A stretch of DNA of 64,000 bases from Sipunculus nudus (lineage: Eukaryota > Annelida > Sipuncula > Golfingiida > Sipunculidae), in the NCBI GenBank assembly GCA_026874595.1, contig CM049311.1, forward strand, positions 66,780,453 through 66,844,452. Direction: 5' to 3'. Of the stretch, positions 1 to 13,169 are shown one piece after another. The notes beneath the pieces were generated by a model. That model was not told the origin of the DNA, ran no database searches, and saw only the letters and a program-made list of their open reading frames with translations. The position numbers were made by a program, and so were the translations under genes. The stretch's first letter is position 1. Each line of letters opens with the position of its first letter.

Positions 1-3000
1 TAAATCTTCATTCTTGTCATGCAAGGAGGCCCATGGAAAGTGTCTGTTGAAACCTGAAATTAGGTCTCTGTTACCCATATCCTTCAAGCTATAGGACTCC
101 AAATTATCCCTCAGAATAATGGAAAATTTGATACAAAAGCTGAAGTATCTGAACAACTAATGCAAAGATCACCATGATTCTTTGGATGGATATTGACCAT
201 TAAGTGTTTTTATAAGTTTCTGCAGACTGGTGGAATCACCTTATTTTTTTTTAAAGTTTACTTATTTTTTCTCTATTTTTGAGATATATAAATACAGTCA
301 CAATCTTGGCCTGTTGGTTAATCTGTTTGATGCTTCAGTTGATTGGGTATAAACTACCATTCCGATGATAAATTTCCTTTGGCGAATCTCTTCCCAGTCA
401 GCTGAGCGTCATGACCCATGGGTAACTTGTTCAAAATCATCATGGGATTATGTTAAGTCGGATATCGGAAAAGGCTCTTTTAACTATTTAACAATAGAAA
501 AAAAACGCCCTTATGTCAAACCCAGAGTTTACCAATTCATTATTTGCATATAATCATATTATTAATAAAAAATCGGCAACAGTCGTGTATTAGAAGCATA
601 TACCATAAACGCGTTAACTTATTACTTATTCTCACCGTAACAGCATTAGTTGTAAAAAGAAGGTTCACAACAGCAGTCGGAGACTTGTTGTGCCTGCTTT
701 TTCCGCGCTTGCGCATGGAAATAGTCTTTAAGCTAATGTTCCGAATATAAAAACCTTCGGCGTTAAGACAAACAAACATACAGCCGACAGACAAACATGA
801 AAAAAAAAAGACAATATTAGATTATCAGATTTCAATATGGAATAGTTTCACATGTCAATTTTAACTCCCTTGTTTTTTTTTGTACGATATCAGTGGTGTA
901 TACGTACTGGCGTGCACATATACCAAGTCCAAGGTACTATATTAATTACTGATAGACACGACTTTGCACGCTTCTGTTATGTATCAGTTCAATTTAACCT
1001 CAGATACTGATATAATACCACCACGGAGTTGATTTTAGTACAGGGATTACAAACATCCGCCAGTATATAAGATAAAATAAAAAAAAAAACAGCGTTTCCT
1101 ATTAAAGTTGCAAATTGTAATGTACCCATGAGCTCGTGTTATAAGAATCATATTACAGATGCGTAAAAGAGGGCATAGGTGACGTGGCACGGGTGCCTAG
1201 GTTGACATTTACACACGGGGGGACCCTCGATTGTACACTATCGAACTGAACCTCTGTGTGAATGCGAGTAGACTTAATTACCATTCCCAATAAACCTGTA
1301 GCAATTTTACCATTGTGTGGGTCCTGTGTCGCAATAGGTGCGCTGAAAAGTGCTTCCATGATTGTCCAGCTTTGCTAGGATCAATACATTCTTTCAGCAT
1401 TCAGGGGCGTCCTGGGGCTCTCTGTATTCAGATTGGGAGTGGTAAAAATCCCCAATCTGTTGGTCCTGTATTCCTAGCAACAACTACTTCACTCTATTTT
1501 TCTACAGCAAATACCTGCTGACGGCCAAGAAAGGCCAGAGCCTACAATACAATTCTAGATAAAATCAGTGCATTTCTTTCTGGCGTAAATTGGCAAGTAC
1601 CAGGATTAGTGCGCCCTTCCTAACACCCCACGTCGATCTAATCATCTCTGATCGGCCATATTTTAGAACACCCTGTCTAGATAGTCTGTATCGTACTTAG
1701 GTGTGTGCCCGCTTGTCAGTAGCGAGATCGTCACTCCCCTAAATTGATTGCCTTTACTATAGCTTGTGCGTCTGTGGTTTTTCCATCTATAAAAGACCGG
1801 CTTATTGGGCCTATATGGGCCTTGTCAGAGCAATGTGCGGTCAAATAAAAGTCGCAATGCATCTAAAACCTTTAACTTCGCAGATTCACTCGCACTTCAC
1901 ACTTTTACTTCTTACTTTACACCTGCACAGTAATCTTCTTCTGTTTAATTATTCATTCGTCCGTTTATATATTGATGAAGTATGTTTTTTTGAAATAAAG
2001 AGAGGTAACCAAAGATAAAAGAAACGTGTGTATAGAAATTCACCTGATGTTCCATCATACCAATACTACTGAGATATTAAAATGCTTCCTTTTCATTACT
2101 TCAATTTTACTTTATCGGTACCTGCTACATCACACCAATATCTGCATATTAAATTGTCAGTCATATATCAATTACTTTACGATTACATCACATTGTAGTT
2201 GAATGAAGACCTTCTTATAAAGACTTTATCAAGATGTTAGAAAAAGCTTTTCTCCCTACATGAGTAATAAATGATTAATATATGCAAAATACACATGAAT
2301 TTTATGTTAGAACGTATTTTATAGTGTGTGGGCAAGAAAGATTCGCTTGGTTTATGAAACTTATTGAGATGCAGTAAAAAAAAAACCTGAATGAGGACAT
2401 ATCTAAACCGCAGAAATATCCTTAAACTTTTCACAGCCGAGAAAAAAAGATTTCGCACAGGATATTAATATTGCTACGTAAAATGAACTATTGTATTTGG
2501 CATACACAGACCTGTGCATCTGCTTTAGCCTTCTTTTCTGATTCTGTAGTTGTTTGAAATATGATTATTTGATAAACTTCGTCAATAGTGCTAAAAAGAG
2601 AATATATGTTCAAACTAAACAAACGAAGAATAACATGTTTACTGTAACAAAACTATCCATTTAACTAGTACTTTTGTGTTCAGAATGTACTTTGGTTATA
2701 GTATGCGTAAAAATGACACGATAAAAAGCGAATTAATTAAATTACCACAGGGAAAATTGAGCGGTTTAATCCCGTTTAACCAGCATGTAGTGTGACGACT
2801 TTCAAGTAATGGCTTTATTGTTTGAAAAATTTACTTATACTGATTTTATACTGACTCCAATTTCACAATGTATTGTTTTTCACGGATAATCGATGATATG
2901 GTAAACAGAAGACAAATCTTCAAGCTCGTTCCGGCAGACTCTCGCCCACGGCGTTTCTTCCTTTTTTTCAGGTCTATTTTCAGGGACAGTTAATAAGAGC

Positions 3001-3706
3001 TGTAAGTGTCTCATTTCAAGCTGTCCAAAGTAATGACTCGCTTCCTCACATAGTGTCTTCTTCTTTCACCTCAGGAACGGCAATTCCCGAAAACGCTTCT
3101 GTCTGAGGAAAACGACAATCAGTCTCGAATGACGTACCTTTCTCCCATGTTGCCTTTTTAGTTCTGGTTAATTATTAGATAATCCTGTTGCAGACTTAGT
3201 GTTAAGGTTATAAAACAAGGTTGTAGTAATCGTTTAAATATATCAGCTGTAATTAGTGCTTTTTACGCCGAAATCTGATGTATATGAATAAAACCTCAGT
3301 GTTGTGGTTATCAGGAAAGAATACTTCGTCATTTTTCTTTACAGTCAATATGTCACATCTATTTTCCGATAAAGCACAAGCCTTTACTACACATTACTCT
3401 GCAAAACTTTGATTAGTCAAAAAAGTAAAGTAATTTATCTTGTGTATAATCAAGGAAAGAACAAATTTATAGAACAGCAAGTAAACGCAAGCTTCTGTAC
3501 GGGCGCCCCTGTCATGTAATAAGCGGATTCGCTTAACAGACAGTGAAACTTGCAAATCTATGGAAATATGATACCATTACTCCAAAAAATTCTTGGGAGG
3601 TTTCAGGTGACAGCCGCCGTCTCTTATCTAAGTTTTACTTATAAAGTAGAATTACACGTATAGCTTTTAGGAACGGATAAATATTGATAGTTATGTTATA
3701 TTTTTT
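1..3706. other. AT-rich non-coding stretch, nothing recognised
   Basis: No coding frame, RNA gene or repeat family can be supported here. The short open frames have no splice-site framing or recognisable motifs. The only local structure noted is a small perfect inverted repeat at 1429-1459, with 9-bp arms CAGATTGGG and CCCAATCTG and a 13-nt loop. Intergenic or intronic DNA is the simplest reading. Confidence 0.6.
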
Positions 3707-3870
3707 CCTCCGCCAGGAAGGTATAATGTATTTTTTCTCTTCGCTAGTTTGGTAATCTCTTTTTTTCTTATAGCCACATTACGTAAAAAGTTATGAACGA
3801 ATTACGAAATGATTTGGAGGGTAAAGGAAGCAGCCAAGGAACAAATTATTAAATTTTAGAGGTAATCAAA
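3707..3870 (+). repeat. CCTCCGCCA-family interspersed repeat, 5' fragment
   Basis: The fragment starts with CCTCCGCCAGGAAGGTAT, like the starts of the longer copies at 41566 and 60891. It continues with a diverged family body (a GTTATGAACG-type core, then an 'aaggaacaaatta' motif and GAGGTAATC). The 3' part of the family is missing. I infer a decayed, non-autonomous transposable element. Similar sequences are widespread in marine invertebrates as far as I recall, but I cannot name a database family. Confidence 0.6.
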
Positions 3871-4152
3871 ACAGACATGATATAGTTTTTATTCAAAGGA
3901 CGTAAGCATTTTTTTTCCCGGGGAGCTCGGCGATTAGGGCGCGCATTTTGTTAGGTATTGTACCAGGTGGACCCGTGAACCTTATATTTGGTAGGACACA
4001 GGTGTGCTTGATGAGGGTGTCCTAAAGGGGGTATTCAGGTATCTGTACGACTATACACACATGTATAGTTTGTCAACAGTTACATTATGCATACGATGTG
4101 CAGCAAATAATTATGTGATTAAAACGAAATCATGTTGTTTGTGTTTATTTGT
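3871..4152. other. Non-coding spacer
   Basis: Nothing recognisable. The only open frame overlapping it runs on into the adjacent repeat copy and is treated as chance. Confidence 0.5.
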
Positions 4153-4432
4153 TCCTAAGGGGGTATACCTCCATCCCCTTTCGTGTGTGTGGGTGTGGAT
4201 GTGTTGCTTCACAAAACAAAACTCAAGCAATTACATGAATTTTCTTGGCATTTCTGGAATAGGCCCATGAAGAATTGATTAGATTTTGCTATGGATCAGG
4301 CACACTATCCGGATTCGGGAACAGGAACATCATCAAGGAATATTCACAAATGTAAAGTATGTGAGAATGTGAGCCGTATATATGCATGCAAACTAGCGGA
4401 GGCTTGCGTCCCTTGGAATGCAGATATTTAGT
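4153..4432 (+). repeat. CCTCCGCCA-family interspersed repeat, near full length
   Basis: The start (GGGGGTATACCTCCATC) is a diverged form of the family head and is followed by the characteristic GTGTGTGTGGGTGTG tract. The body contains 'catgaattttc', 'ggcccatgaag', 'atggatcaggcac' and 'gaatattcacaaatg', all of which have counterparts in the copies at 41566 and 60891. The 3' end carries GCGGAGGCTTGCG followed by 'ggaatgcagatattta'. The GGCGGAG-type motif near the 3' end is inverted relative to the CTCCGCC head, which suggests a MITE-like element with subterminal inverted repeats. Confidence 0.65.
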
Positions 4433-5609
4433 TCGTCATGCAACCGTCATTTTACAGAATCACACACGGCATATAAGTTGATGTGCATCAAAACTTTGAT
4501 AGGGCGCTGTCCATATGTCTTTCCACAAAAGTCTGGCCAATTTCCGCCTCTAATTAACACGATCTTTCCTATGTCTTCAGCCTATTCACGTTCAATAGAC
4601 TGTCATTGTTCTAGGGTCCATAATAGAGGAGTCCTGCTTCTCCACTCACTATGATTTATTTGTGAATTATACGGGTTTTGCTTCATTTGACAAACATGCT
4701 TAAATCACTTTTAATTATATCTTGTTTCTTTGAATTATAAATTGAAGTGCATTTCTACTAAACTATTGGAAGCAAAACAGTTTATAGAAGAGTAATTACA
4801 TCTTGTATAATATTTTCCTTAAAAACAATGTTGCAAGCAGACCTTAAGCATACTGAAAATGCCCCTAAAATGCAAATGGTTAGCAGTGAGTTTAAGTGAT
4901 AGTAAAGATTCTCTGACATATGAACACTTTTAGACTGTATAACTCTTCATCAGGTTATTGCTTGCTTTTTACACATTTTCTCCTTTATATAACATGTTTT
5001 GGTTTTATTGTGCAAACTTTTTCTTGTAGATCAACACTTTGTTAACCCGAGTTTAGCCTTTATTGTAAACCTTAACAATAAACTTCGAGTGCAGTCATAG
5101 TGTGTTCCTAAAAACGACCATAAAATTGGCCCTCGCTTGTGGAAAACATTAACAAAATGGCAAAGTCAAAATAAGTGATAAATTAGCGATTTTATCAATA
5201 ATGTGATGTTTGTAATAGAACCTGGAGAGTTTTGGGAAAAACCCCAGAAGCAAGTGCAGAAAGTGTCTATAGGTCATTATTTAATGTTTCCGTTGGCTGT
5301 TCAATCATAAAACATGTTATGGGAACACACAGATCTAGAAATGCAGGGATGTGTCTTGCATAAAACATCTATTGAAGGGGAGTAAACGGCAAGACATGAA
5401 TAAAAAAAGACATCTGAACTGTGTTCACCGCACGGTTTCCGGGGCCGAAAGATACGTTTCATGTCAGGGTTATCTCTTTTCGATGTGGCTCCTTTATACG
5501 ACCTATTGTTGAAGCCGCCAAACTGATAAGAAATGTAAAACCAGGCATGCGTCTAGCTAAGAGCCTACATGAAACACTACTCAGAGCTGGACGATCTTAA
5601 TTAAAATGT
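4433..5609. other. Non-coding stretch, nothing recognised
   Basis: AT-rich sequence with only short unsupported frames; no repeat copy from elsewhere in the window was matched to it. Confidence 0.5.
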
Positions 5610-5820
5610 TTTGTGCTAAGCGCGGCCGCTTCCAGTGTCTTCGAAGAAAACCCGATTTCTGTAAGGCGGTTGCAGAGCGGTCGGGCGGGTTATCTCCCGC
5701 GAGAGATGACGGGGCTTGGCGGTAGGGGGCGGATATCCCCCGGCTGGCGATAACGGCTCAGACGGGAGAGCAGGGATTTTGACAGAAAAGCTTGGCGGCT
5801 CTGTTGAAGTTACCATAAAA
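5610..5820. other. Small GC- and CpG-rich patch
   Basis: This roughly 200-bp block is clearly richer in G, C and CpG than its surroundings. It contains a GCGGCCGC octamer near 5622, CGGTCGGGCGGG around 5698 and GGGGGCGGATATCCCCC around 5725-5741. A 66-codon minus-strand frame covers it, but it has no recognisable domain and no convincing splice or start context. It could be a regulatory island, a small exon or a remnant of a GC-rich transposon end; the sequence alone does not decide. Confidence 0.4.
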
Positions 5821-6457
5821 CAACTGTGATCAGTGGATTAAGCTTAATTCGGCTTCCACTATCCCATCAAAGAGTCAAATGAGAATTTACTGTTCGAGTC
5901 ATTACCGCTCGACGCTTGATGCATTGTATAGGAGGAGGACGTAGCGATTCCAAGCAATTTGCAGATGCGTCCAGCAATTGCAGCTTTTGTGTGATGGCTT
6001 TATTTCAGCGTGTCCACTAATTCATTGATGGACTTTTATATTAGTGTCCCGGACACAAACTCATAAATACTGAACGCTAGAGGCACTGAGCTGATCAGAT
6101 GACACCGGGTTGAAGGTCCCAAGTATGGACTACAATAGCTCGGGTATTATTTTACAATCCCATTAAATCCCTATGAAATGTGGCACTCAGTCATATTTGA
6201 ACTTTGCTTTGATTATTTCAGACAAAGTTTCAAAAATACGCAAGTATATTATTGACTTTGTCTCTCTCACATGTACAAACATTTCAAAAAGTTTGTGAAC
6301 ATTGAGTAACACCAGATACAGGCAGTTACTTGGCATTGCATTTTTCCCCCTATTACATGTTATTCTGAATTGTACACCCATGAAACGCCTGAACATCACA
6401 TTTACTACTTATTCGCACCAATAGAAATAACCGATTTACTCATGCTTACTATTTATA
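5821..6457. other. Non-coding spacer
   Basis: Nothing recognisable on either strand; the 70-codon minus frame has no motif or splice framing. Confidence 0.5.
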
Positions 6458-6610
6458 CCTCCGCCAGGCGGTACACGGGTTGATTTGTTTTGTTAATTTT
6501 TTGCTAAGAAAAAAATGTATGGATGGGTTTTGTTGTTTGCAGAGTAGTAGTTGCCTGACGCGGAAAAGTCCCTTAAATTTGTGAGGCTATGGATCACCAT
6601 TATGTGTTTT
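6458..6610 (+). repeat. CCTCCGCCA-family interspersed repeat, 5' fragment
   Basis: It begins with CCTCCGCCAGGCGGTACACG. The body is much decayed and ends near 'aggctatggatcaccattatg', which corresponds to the 'ggatcacca' block of other copies. The start motif is well conserved and the rest is low identity. Confidence 0.55.
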
Positions 6611-6736
6611 TAAGGATTGTTTACCAATTCGCCATTATCTGGTATTTGGGACCGACGAGAGAGTTTTCTTTTGAAATAGAAAGCGACAGAAGACATTTTA
6701 TTAAAGGTGTATTAAAGAACAACTTCAATTAGCTTA

Positions 6737-6740
<4 letters not shown>

Positions 6741-6802
<62 letters not shown>
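6741..6802. repeat. (TA)n microsatellite
   Basis: An uninterrupted TA dinucleotide run of 62 bp, likely length-polymorphic. Confidence 0.98.
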
Positions 6803-6804
<2 letters not shown>

Positions 6805-8639
6805 GGAGGGAGAATCCAGAACCAGCTTCACAGTTTGTCATCATATCATTACGAATTTAATGTTAGTGTCACGGAAACTAAACAAAAAAAAACTCAAGTC
6901 AGTAGGTATATTAATCCAATAAAGTGAGATTACCCAGCTGTATTGACAACTGCTTCGCACATACCAACTACATTCAATGTCATTAAGAATTTACTTTCGT
7001 TCCTGGGGGCTTGAACATGTGAAAAGGGGCGCTCTCACCGTCAACAATGGCAGTACGTATGTATCAAATATACATATACAATATAATTGTAGATGTTATT
7101 AAGAATTAAAATGCTATACAATGCAACTCGTTTATTCCATCAGCCTTACATATTTCTAATGGATCGAATTTACATGAAACCACGCACTCACATACCGTGA
7201 AAATAACTGAATACCGATATAAACAGAGTCATAGATTCCCGGTATATACGGTATATAGTTATATTTACCAGATATTTTCTTACATATGAAGCTTTCTTTA
7301 ATGATCCTTATCCGAAACCTACCAATTTATATCTGTAATTGATATTTATCAAGATGTACTTCTTACATATTTTAATATAATTTCAATGCAACCATATATT
7401 TATTTAATTCCTTTCACATCATTTCAGAGAAAGCAATATATAAAATATTTCATTTAGTTGAAGGGACGTAATACAAGCTTAGGGAATTTTGTACTAATAA
7501 ACACTAGTTTAACCTTTTTTGTCTCACTAATGTTAAAAAACAGTTTTTTTTTTTAATATTGTTTCACGACTCCTACAACAATATAATTTAAGACCTTTAG
7601 TTGAGGTTTCCTGGTTCGAACCCGGCCTGTGACTCACCGAGAACGGCATGGAACTTCTGCACTTATGATTATTGTCCTTTTACTTAAGAGATTAATTTTT
7701 AGAACCACATTGTAAAATTTCGATAAGGATGCAAATATTTTCTATATTCTATTGGTACTTTCACTTCAAATAAACCAGACCGTCTGTTAGATGTGTTTTT
7801 TAGATATGCTTTCCATTGAAACTTCCCATGTGCGGAAAAGATCCCGTTTTAATTCAACGTACTGGTAAATCCCTTTGCACGTTTGTTGAGTTTGTCCCCA
7901 TAACAATCAGTTAGATGAACAACAGTCAAGTTGTAAAGGCAAAGGCTATGACGGCAGTCAGATCCCATACAGATGGCATCTGCATGTCGGTAATTTCATA
8001 AGTAATTTGATGTGTTAAGGTTTCACTCGTAACCTAAAGTTAAAGATACATGTTTTTTACAACGCCATCAATGAAACAGAATTTACGACCGTCGCAGAAC
8101 AGTTTTCTATATGACTGCAATCACGCCTGTCAGCGCACTATTTCCGCGTACTGAGTCATGTGCACCCGGATATATTTTTCCCTGTCACTTGCATTTAAAC
8201 CTTTCTAAGCCAACAATGTATGTATATGTTGCCTTAGAAATACATTATAGGAAATGTTACGGGAGGTAATAAAGTTGTCAGTCAGCCGTTTCCTTAATTA
8301 ACTAGGCTTCAATTAAGTTGAGCCGACTGTTTTAAATAATTTTATCAGACAGAAATATACAGACAGGTTCTCAGCCATAACGTCCCTATGAATATTCGGG
8401 GTAGGGGATGAGCGCATTATTAATGAGAGCAATCCCTTTAAGGCATGACCATCCAGTAACTCATAAGATTCAAATTAACAGCTACCGATTTCCAAGACTG
8501 TATGATTCTTTCTATTACACAGTCTAGATTATTGTTTTGTCTTCAAAAGCCATGTTAACATTAGTTTTGTCCCTGTGCAATTTATTTCCGTGTTATTTAA
8601 CAAGCATGTTCTCATGCGTTTATTTCATAATATTTGGTT
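6803..8639. other. Non-coding stretch, nothing firm
   Basis: AT-rich sequence. An isolated GGTTCGAACCC at about 7613 matches an RNA polymerase III B box, but there is no matching acceptor stem or A box at tRNA spacing, so no tRNA is called. No other features are supported. Confidence 0.5.
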
Positions 8640-9009
8640 TCTGAGTGTGTTAGAGTTTGATTATGACTGGACTGGTAATTCGTAGGCCATCGGACGCATG
8701 GATATGTCGGAATGTTTTTACCTCGTGCAAGTTGGTCGTAATCGTAGCTCCATTACAAACACAGAACCTTTGATGGTGGCCAAAGTATCCAGCGCCACTG
8801 ACGGCAAGCGAGGGGCAGTCGGTTCAAATAGACTCCGTCTGATTGGGATAATTAAACGGCCAGTGGAGTTCAACAATGAACGTCACGAAGTAGTGCCGAC
8901 TTGAGGAGATCCGGATACGAGCTATTGGACACTTTATCCTCTATCCATTTTTACCTCAAATATATAACATTTGAATGCCAATATGTCTGATCATTTTAAC
9001 CACGAATGT
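8640..9009 (+). other. Balanced-composition segment with a 68-codon open frame, function unknown
   Basis: The segment is less AT-rich than its surroundings and contains an open plus-strand frame from 8698 to 8904. The predicted peptide has no signal peptide, membrane segment or motif that I recognise. Frames of this length are expected by chance in the window. It may be an old exon or simply non-coding DNA. Confidence 0.2.
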
Positions 9010-9460
9010 TTAAAATTAGCACGTCCGTCTGTCTGTTTATTTTTTTTTAGATCATGCGTATCTAAATTTAGCTAAACCTGTCCGTCTTCATAACCATTTT
9101 CAGACAACATAAATCTTAACTTACCCACGTCTGTCAGATTAACACTTTTCGGGCCAAGGGTGACTTACATTAACCTTGTCTATCTAATTATTTTCAAGCC
9201 ACGCGCATCTCAAAATGAGAAATACCTGTCCAACCATTCTGAGGCCATAATTTTGAATAACCTGTTTTTGTCTGTCTGGCCATATTTAGGCCATATGTAT
9301 CTTAGATTAATCATGTATGTCTATCAGATATCTATCTGGCCACAAATATCTTAAACAAGCCACGTCTCTCTATCTGACCATTCTGCCAGCACGCCTGCCT
9401 GACATATTCCAAGGCAACAGCCATGGCTGTCTGTCTCTGACCTTCGGTCTCTTGGTATAT
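9010..9460 (+). repeat. Decayed minisatellite-like region (GTCTGTCTGGCCA motif)
   Basis: Variants of the motifs GTCTGTCTGGCCAT, TTAGGCCA(T/C) and ATCTTAAA recur at irregular spacing of roughly 40-70 bp. Examples are the GTCTGTCTG at 9026, TCTGTCAGATTAAC near 9131, GTCTGTCTGGCCAT near 9268, CTATCTGGCCA near 9331 and CTCTATCTGACCAT near 9368. This is best read as an old tandem array degraded by substitution. It has no plausible coding role. Confidence 0.5.
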
Positions 9461-9911
9461 TTTCACTAATATGAGAATCTATATCCATGATCTCTAAACA
9501 TTATATTGCGGTATTCCAATAAGATTTATTTTTCTGTTCGCATATGTGTCTGTCTGTATTTTAGAGCTGTCGAGGGCGTTGACTTCTTGAGGGAGTTTAG
9601 CATTTAAAGACTAGAGGGGACTACAGTCTAGCTTTGAGCCTTTTAATATGAGGAAACCTGTATAGATGCGTGGAGGATTGGAAATATAGCTTCATTTGAA
9701 GCGTTTAATCCATTTCACCTGTGCAACAATGGGGGAAATCAGCAATAACTAAAAATTAGTGATTAATAAAATAAAGCTTTTCAGCGCAGAAAATCATTTC
9801 TCAAGGAAAATGTCTACCTGTCGTATTTTAATCAAATGACTCCCTTATCGAAATGAAGACCTCCGGCTAATTTCCATCCCTACTGACAGCAAGGTACAGG
9901 GCCTTGCATTC
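9461..9911. other. Non-coding spacer
   Basis: No coding or repeat assignment can be supported. Confidence 0.5.
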
Positions 9912-9980
9912 ATATATCATATTATATTATATTATATTATATTTAATTATATTTTGTTATATTATTTTATATATATTATC
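9912..9980. repeat. (ATATT)n imperfect microsatellite
   Basis: A pentanucleotide ATATT-type repeat, regular in its first half and interrupted in its second half. Confidence 0.85.
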
Positions 9981-11029
9981 TTTTATTATGTCATATTATC
10001 ATCTGTATGTGTGTTTGTGTATTTTCTTAATATCAGTAAAAATGAAGATGGTTAATTAAAATGTAATTATTATTATGCACTCTTGTGTGGAGCGCACATC
10101 TTTAATGAATCGACTCGGAGAATGCCGCTGTCAGAAGCTTGAAACTGACTACACTTTTATTTTAAATGTTGTAGTTTCAAAGCATTAAATTATTTGTGTT
10201 ATGTTCAAAACGAAGGCTTCATTCAGCAGACACTCTATATTAACAGCGCTCTTTACAATTCGCCCTGTGTTCGAAATTGGGTTTTCAGTGTTTTGTTCAA
10301 AAGCTGGAATCACCTACCTTAGGCACTGAGTGAAACTACGTCTCTCAGGATTTAAACATAAACTTAAAGCAGGTGTGTCTCAGCTTGCTAGCAATGGTAA
10401 TTTTTCCCCTTTTAACCAAGACAAGACGTGATTTTTATGGCATTTATTAAGATTTATCTAGGACGGCCCATCCGTGTTTTTAGTTAAGGTTCTTTCTGCT
10501 GAATCTTCCGATCATTGTCATTATAACACAATTGGTCCCAAAAATCTGATAAGTTTAGATACAAAAATATAAATGACACACACAACTTATTAGTTTCTAG
10601 TTATATTATTTGTGAAACATTTAGTGCAATCAGAGATAGTAATGGAATTAGGAAAACATAGAAATTGCCTGGGCGAATTGAAAATAAATAGTGTAGCTAG
10701 GTATCTATTTATGAATCTGGGCTAAATATCACTGTATAATTTCTTATTCCTACGAGTTAAAGCCATAATTATCCATGTAATACATGTTCTTCTGTATAAT
10801 AAACCACGGACTTATTTGTACCTAGAAAATATTAGGTATAATAATATCACATGATGTTTTATTTATAAAATCAGATTTAATTGCACACTGAATGCACGTT
10901 TAATATGACATTGTCTGATATGCTTCATCCATGTCACATTTATTACTTCCATATGCTGTAAAAGAAAATCTGTCTGTAGCATCTAATGAATGTTTAGTAA
11001 GCAATGTCTCATTAATGAAATTAAGCCTG
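9981..11029. other. Non-coding stretch, nothing recognised
   Basis: AT-rich sequence with no supported gene or repeat. Confidence 0.5.
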
Positions 11030-11350
11030 TATCTCACTGGGCTGCGATAGCCTTGCGACAAATTCATTCACGAGAGAGTATCAAATGAGTCGTAAAACAT
11101 TCGCGGCGGTTCTCATTTTCCTCGCGTGATTTGCAAAGTGTCGCTAACATGTCGCACAAATTTTGAACATGTTCAAAAAATTCGCAAAACAAAATTTCTC
11201 GCAAAATAGTCGCAGAGGCGTTGCTTGTGTCTCAAACCCGTCTCAAACATGTCTCGAACTATTCTCAAGTCAGTTTCTGCGAATCAGGAATTGCGAAAAC
11301 TGCGAGACAACTTTGAGAGGGGTAAACTCTTGCGCTCATTCGACTTTTCT
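11030..11350 (+). repeat. Possible MITE-like segment rich in TCGCA/TCTC words
   Basis: The segment is compositionally distinct. The words TCGCA, TCGC, GCGA and TCTCAAAC/TCTCGAAC recur many times (for example CTTGCGACAAATTC, TCGCACAAATTT, TCGCAAAACAAAATTTC, TCTCAAACCCGTCTCAAACATG). The head CACTGGGCTGCGATAGCC looks like the end of a short interspersed element, but I do not see a clean inverted partner. The 73-codon frame inside it has no motif. Confidence 0.35.
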
Positions 11351-13169
11351 GCAGGCACATAATACTGTATTTATATATTATTAATATTAACTATAATATT
11401 ACATTTACATAATAAAACATTAGATATCAAACTAAGTTACAGCCTTATCTACACATAATGAAAGTCTACAACTATAAGTTATTTATGTCGGTAAAATACT
11501 ATTCATAAATGTTTTGTTTTATTTTCTCTTGAAAATTATCAATATGTTTATCTTTGATACAATGGCAATATAATACCTTTTTCACATGGGTAATATTATA
11601 TAAGCTTATTTCGAATTCAATACACTCCTCACGCAACGGTTATACATGTGGTCGTTGTGCATTTCCTTTGCTTAAACCGCAGCTTTAAAATGTTTTTCGG
11701 GGTTTCTCCACCAGTTCTGGCAGAGTGCCAAGAATTGCACTCAGACCAATGGTAGCCGGGTGTCCCATTGTGCATCCAACTCCAATGTTAAACCTAAGAC
11801 ACCTCTCTCTTATGCGTTTTATAGCAATTCGTTAAACCATGCCAGGCTTACGGTGAAAAAAAACACCGAAAATCTTGCCAAATAAAACAGCGGTTAAAGC
11901 AAAGGAGATATAAATGAGTGCAGTGAACACGGTTGCTACATGGTCGAGCCCCGCAAAAGGATGCTATAGTTGTAATTAAGGTACGCCATATTATTTAGAG
12001 AAATGGTGAAGGTTATCTTGCCTGTTGGGTATGTGTACTCAGTTCGTCTATGTGTCTGCTTTCTTTCTTTCTTACTTTCTTAAGAACCCACGCAATATTC
12101 AATCTAATGTTCATAACACAGTACTTTTTCAGCCCCCTGTCGTGAGCATCCACATCTCCCCTTACCGCTGAAATCCCTAAAACAAGAAAGTATGGGTTGG
12201 ATAATGTCTGCAGGTATCCCGGACCTCTTTAGGTGAGGAGCAAGTATCCACCGACAGAGAGCCAAGTTTGTCAAATGCGAACCCGCGTCCCCTATTCCTG
12301 CCAAGCGTTGGTTAGATGAGTTTCTTTTAAAAGGGATTGGTCACTGGCGGGTTTGTGGCACTGTCTATAAAATGAACATAAGCTGTTGTAAAGACATTTG
12401 ACATGATGTCTGAGGTCCTGTGTACTGATTTCACCAGATTTTGACCAGACCATATGATTAGTGAGTGGCTCAGTTTCTGAGCCCGATTTCCCTTAGGGAA
12501 AACAGCCAAAATAGGTACCGCCTTACTAACAGCGCAAACTGCAAAAAGACAAGCTTAATAAATTAGTTTGTTAACAAACCCTTGTGACCGCTGGTTTTTG
12601 CGCGTGATTAACTGAAGTAGACACAATAGGAGGCAGAGTGTAGCGCCCTTTATCCACCGTCCACGACAGCACGCAAGAGGCGTACGACAATTCATCACCA
12701 TATTTCAAGGTGCCAATGTGACCCCTGAGAGAAACGTCCGGAAACATTTACATGTCTCCCAGCCGCCCCAAATCGCCCCCTATTCCCTCACAGTCTGCCG
12801 GTGTGCTGAGATTGACAGTCGTTTGACAGCTAACAAAGGCGTTCCCTCGTGATCCTTATGATGTCATTATTATAGTGTGATTTGAACCGAAAGACCGTGT
12901 GTCCTATTGTATTTTGGATCTTCAGATTTTTCATTATTATATCTGTAAAATAAATATCACATTTATTATTTTTTCGTGATTGTGGTGCCTTATCCATATT
13001 ATGGTATCCGTATACCTGAACTATATGAAACAAGTATTTTTGAGTTGGTTTATTGAAATATCTATAATCTTTCCATGAAAGCTTTGAACGCGGTTGGGTT
13101 AGTTTTCTATAACTCCAGCATTGATTTTACTTCTGACAGGAGGCGAAAGTTAGTGGTCTTTAACCCCTC
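11351..13169. other. Non-coding stretch, nothing firm
   Basis: Two minus-strand frames of 60-66 codons (12104-12304, 12327-12509) have no recognised motif. A GC-richer patch around 12640-12830 contains two TTGACAG words, known as TALE-homeodomain-type binding cores, but a regulatory role is speculative. Confidence 0.4.

Noticed and set aside
7600-7640. tRNA gene suggested by GGTTCGAACCC
   Set aside because: The T-arm forms only about four pairs, and neither an acceptor-stem partner nor an A box is found at tRNA spacing on either strand.
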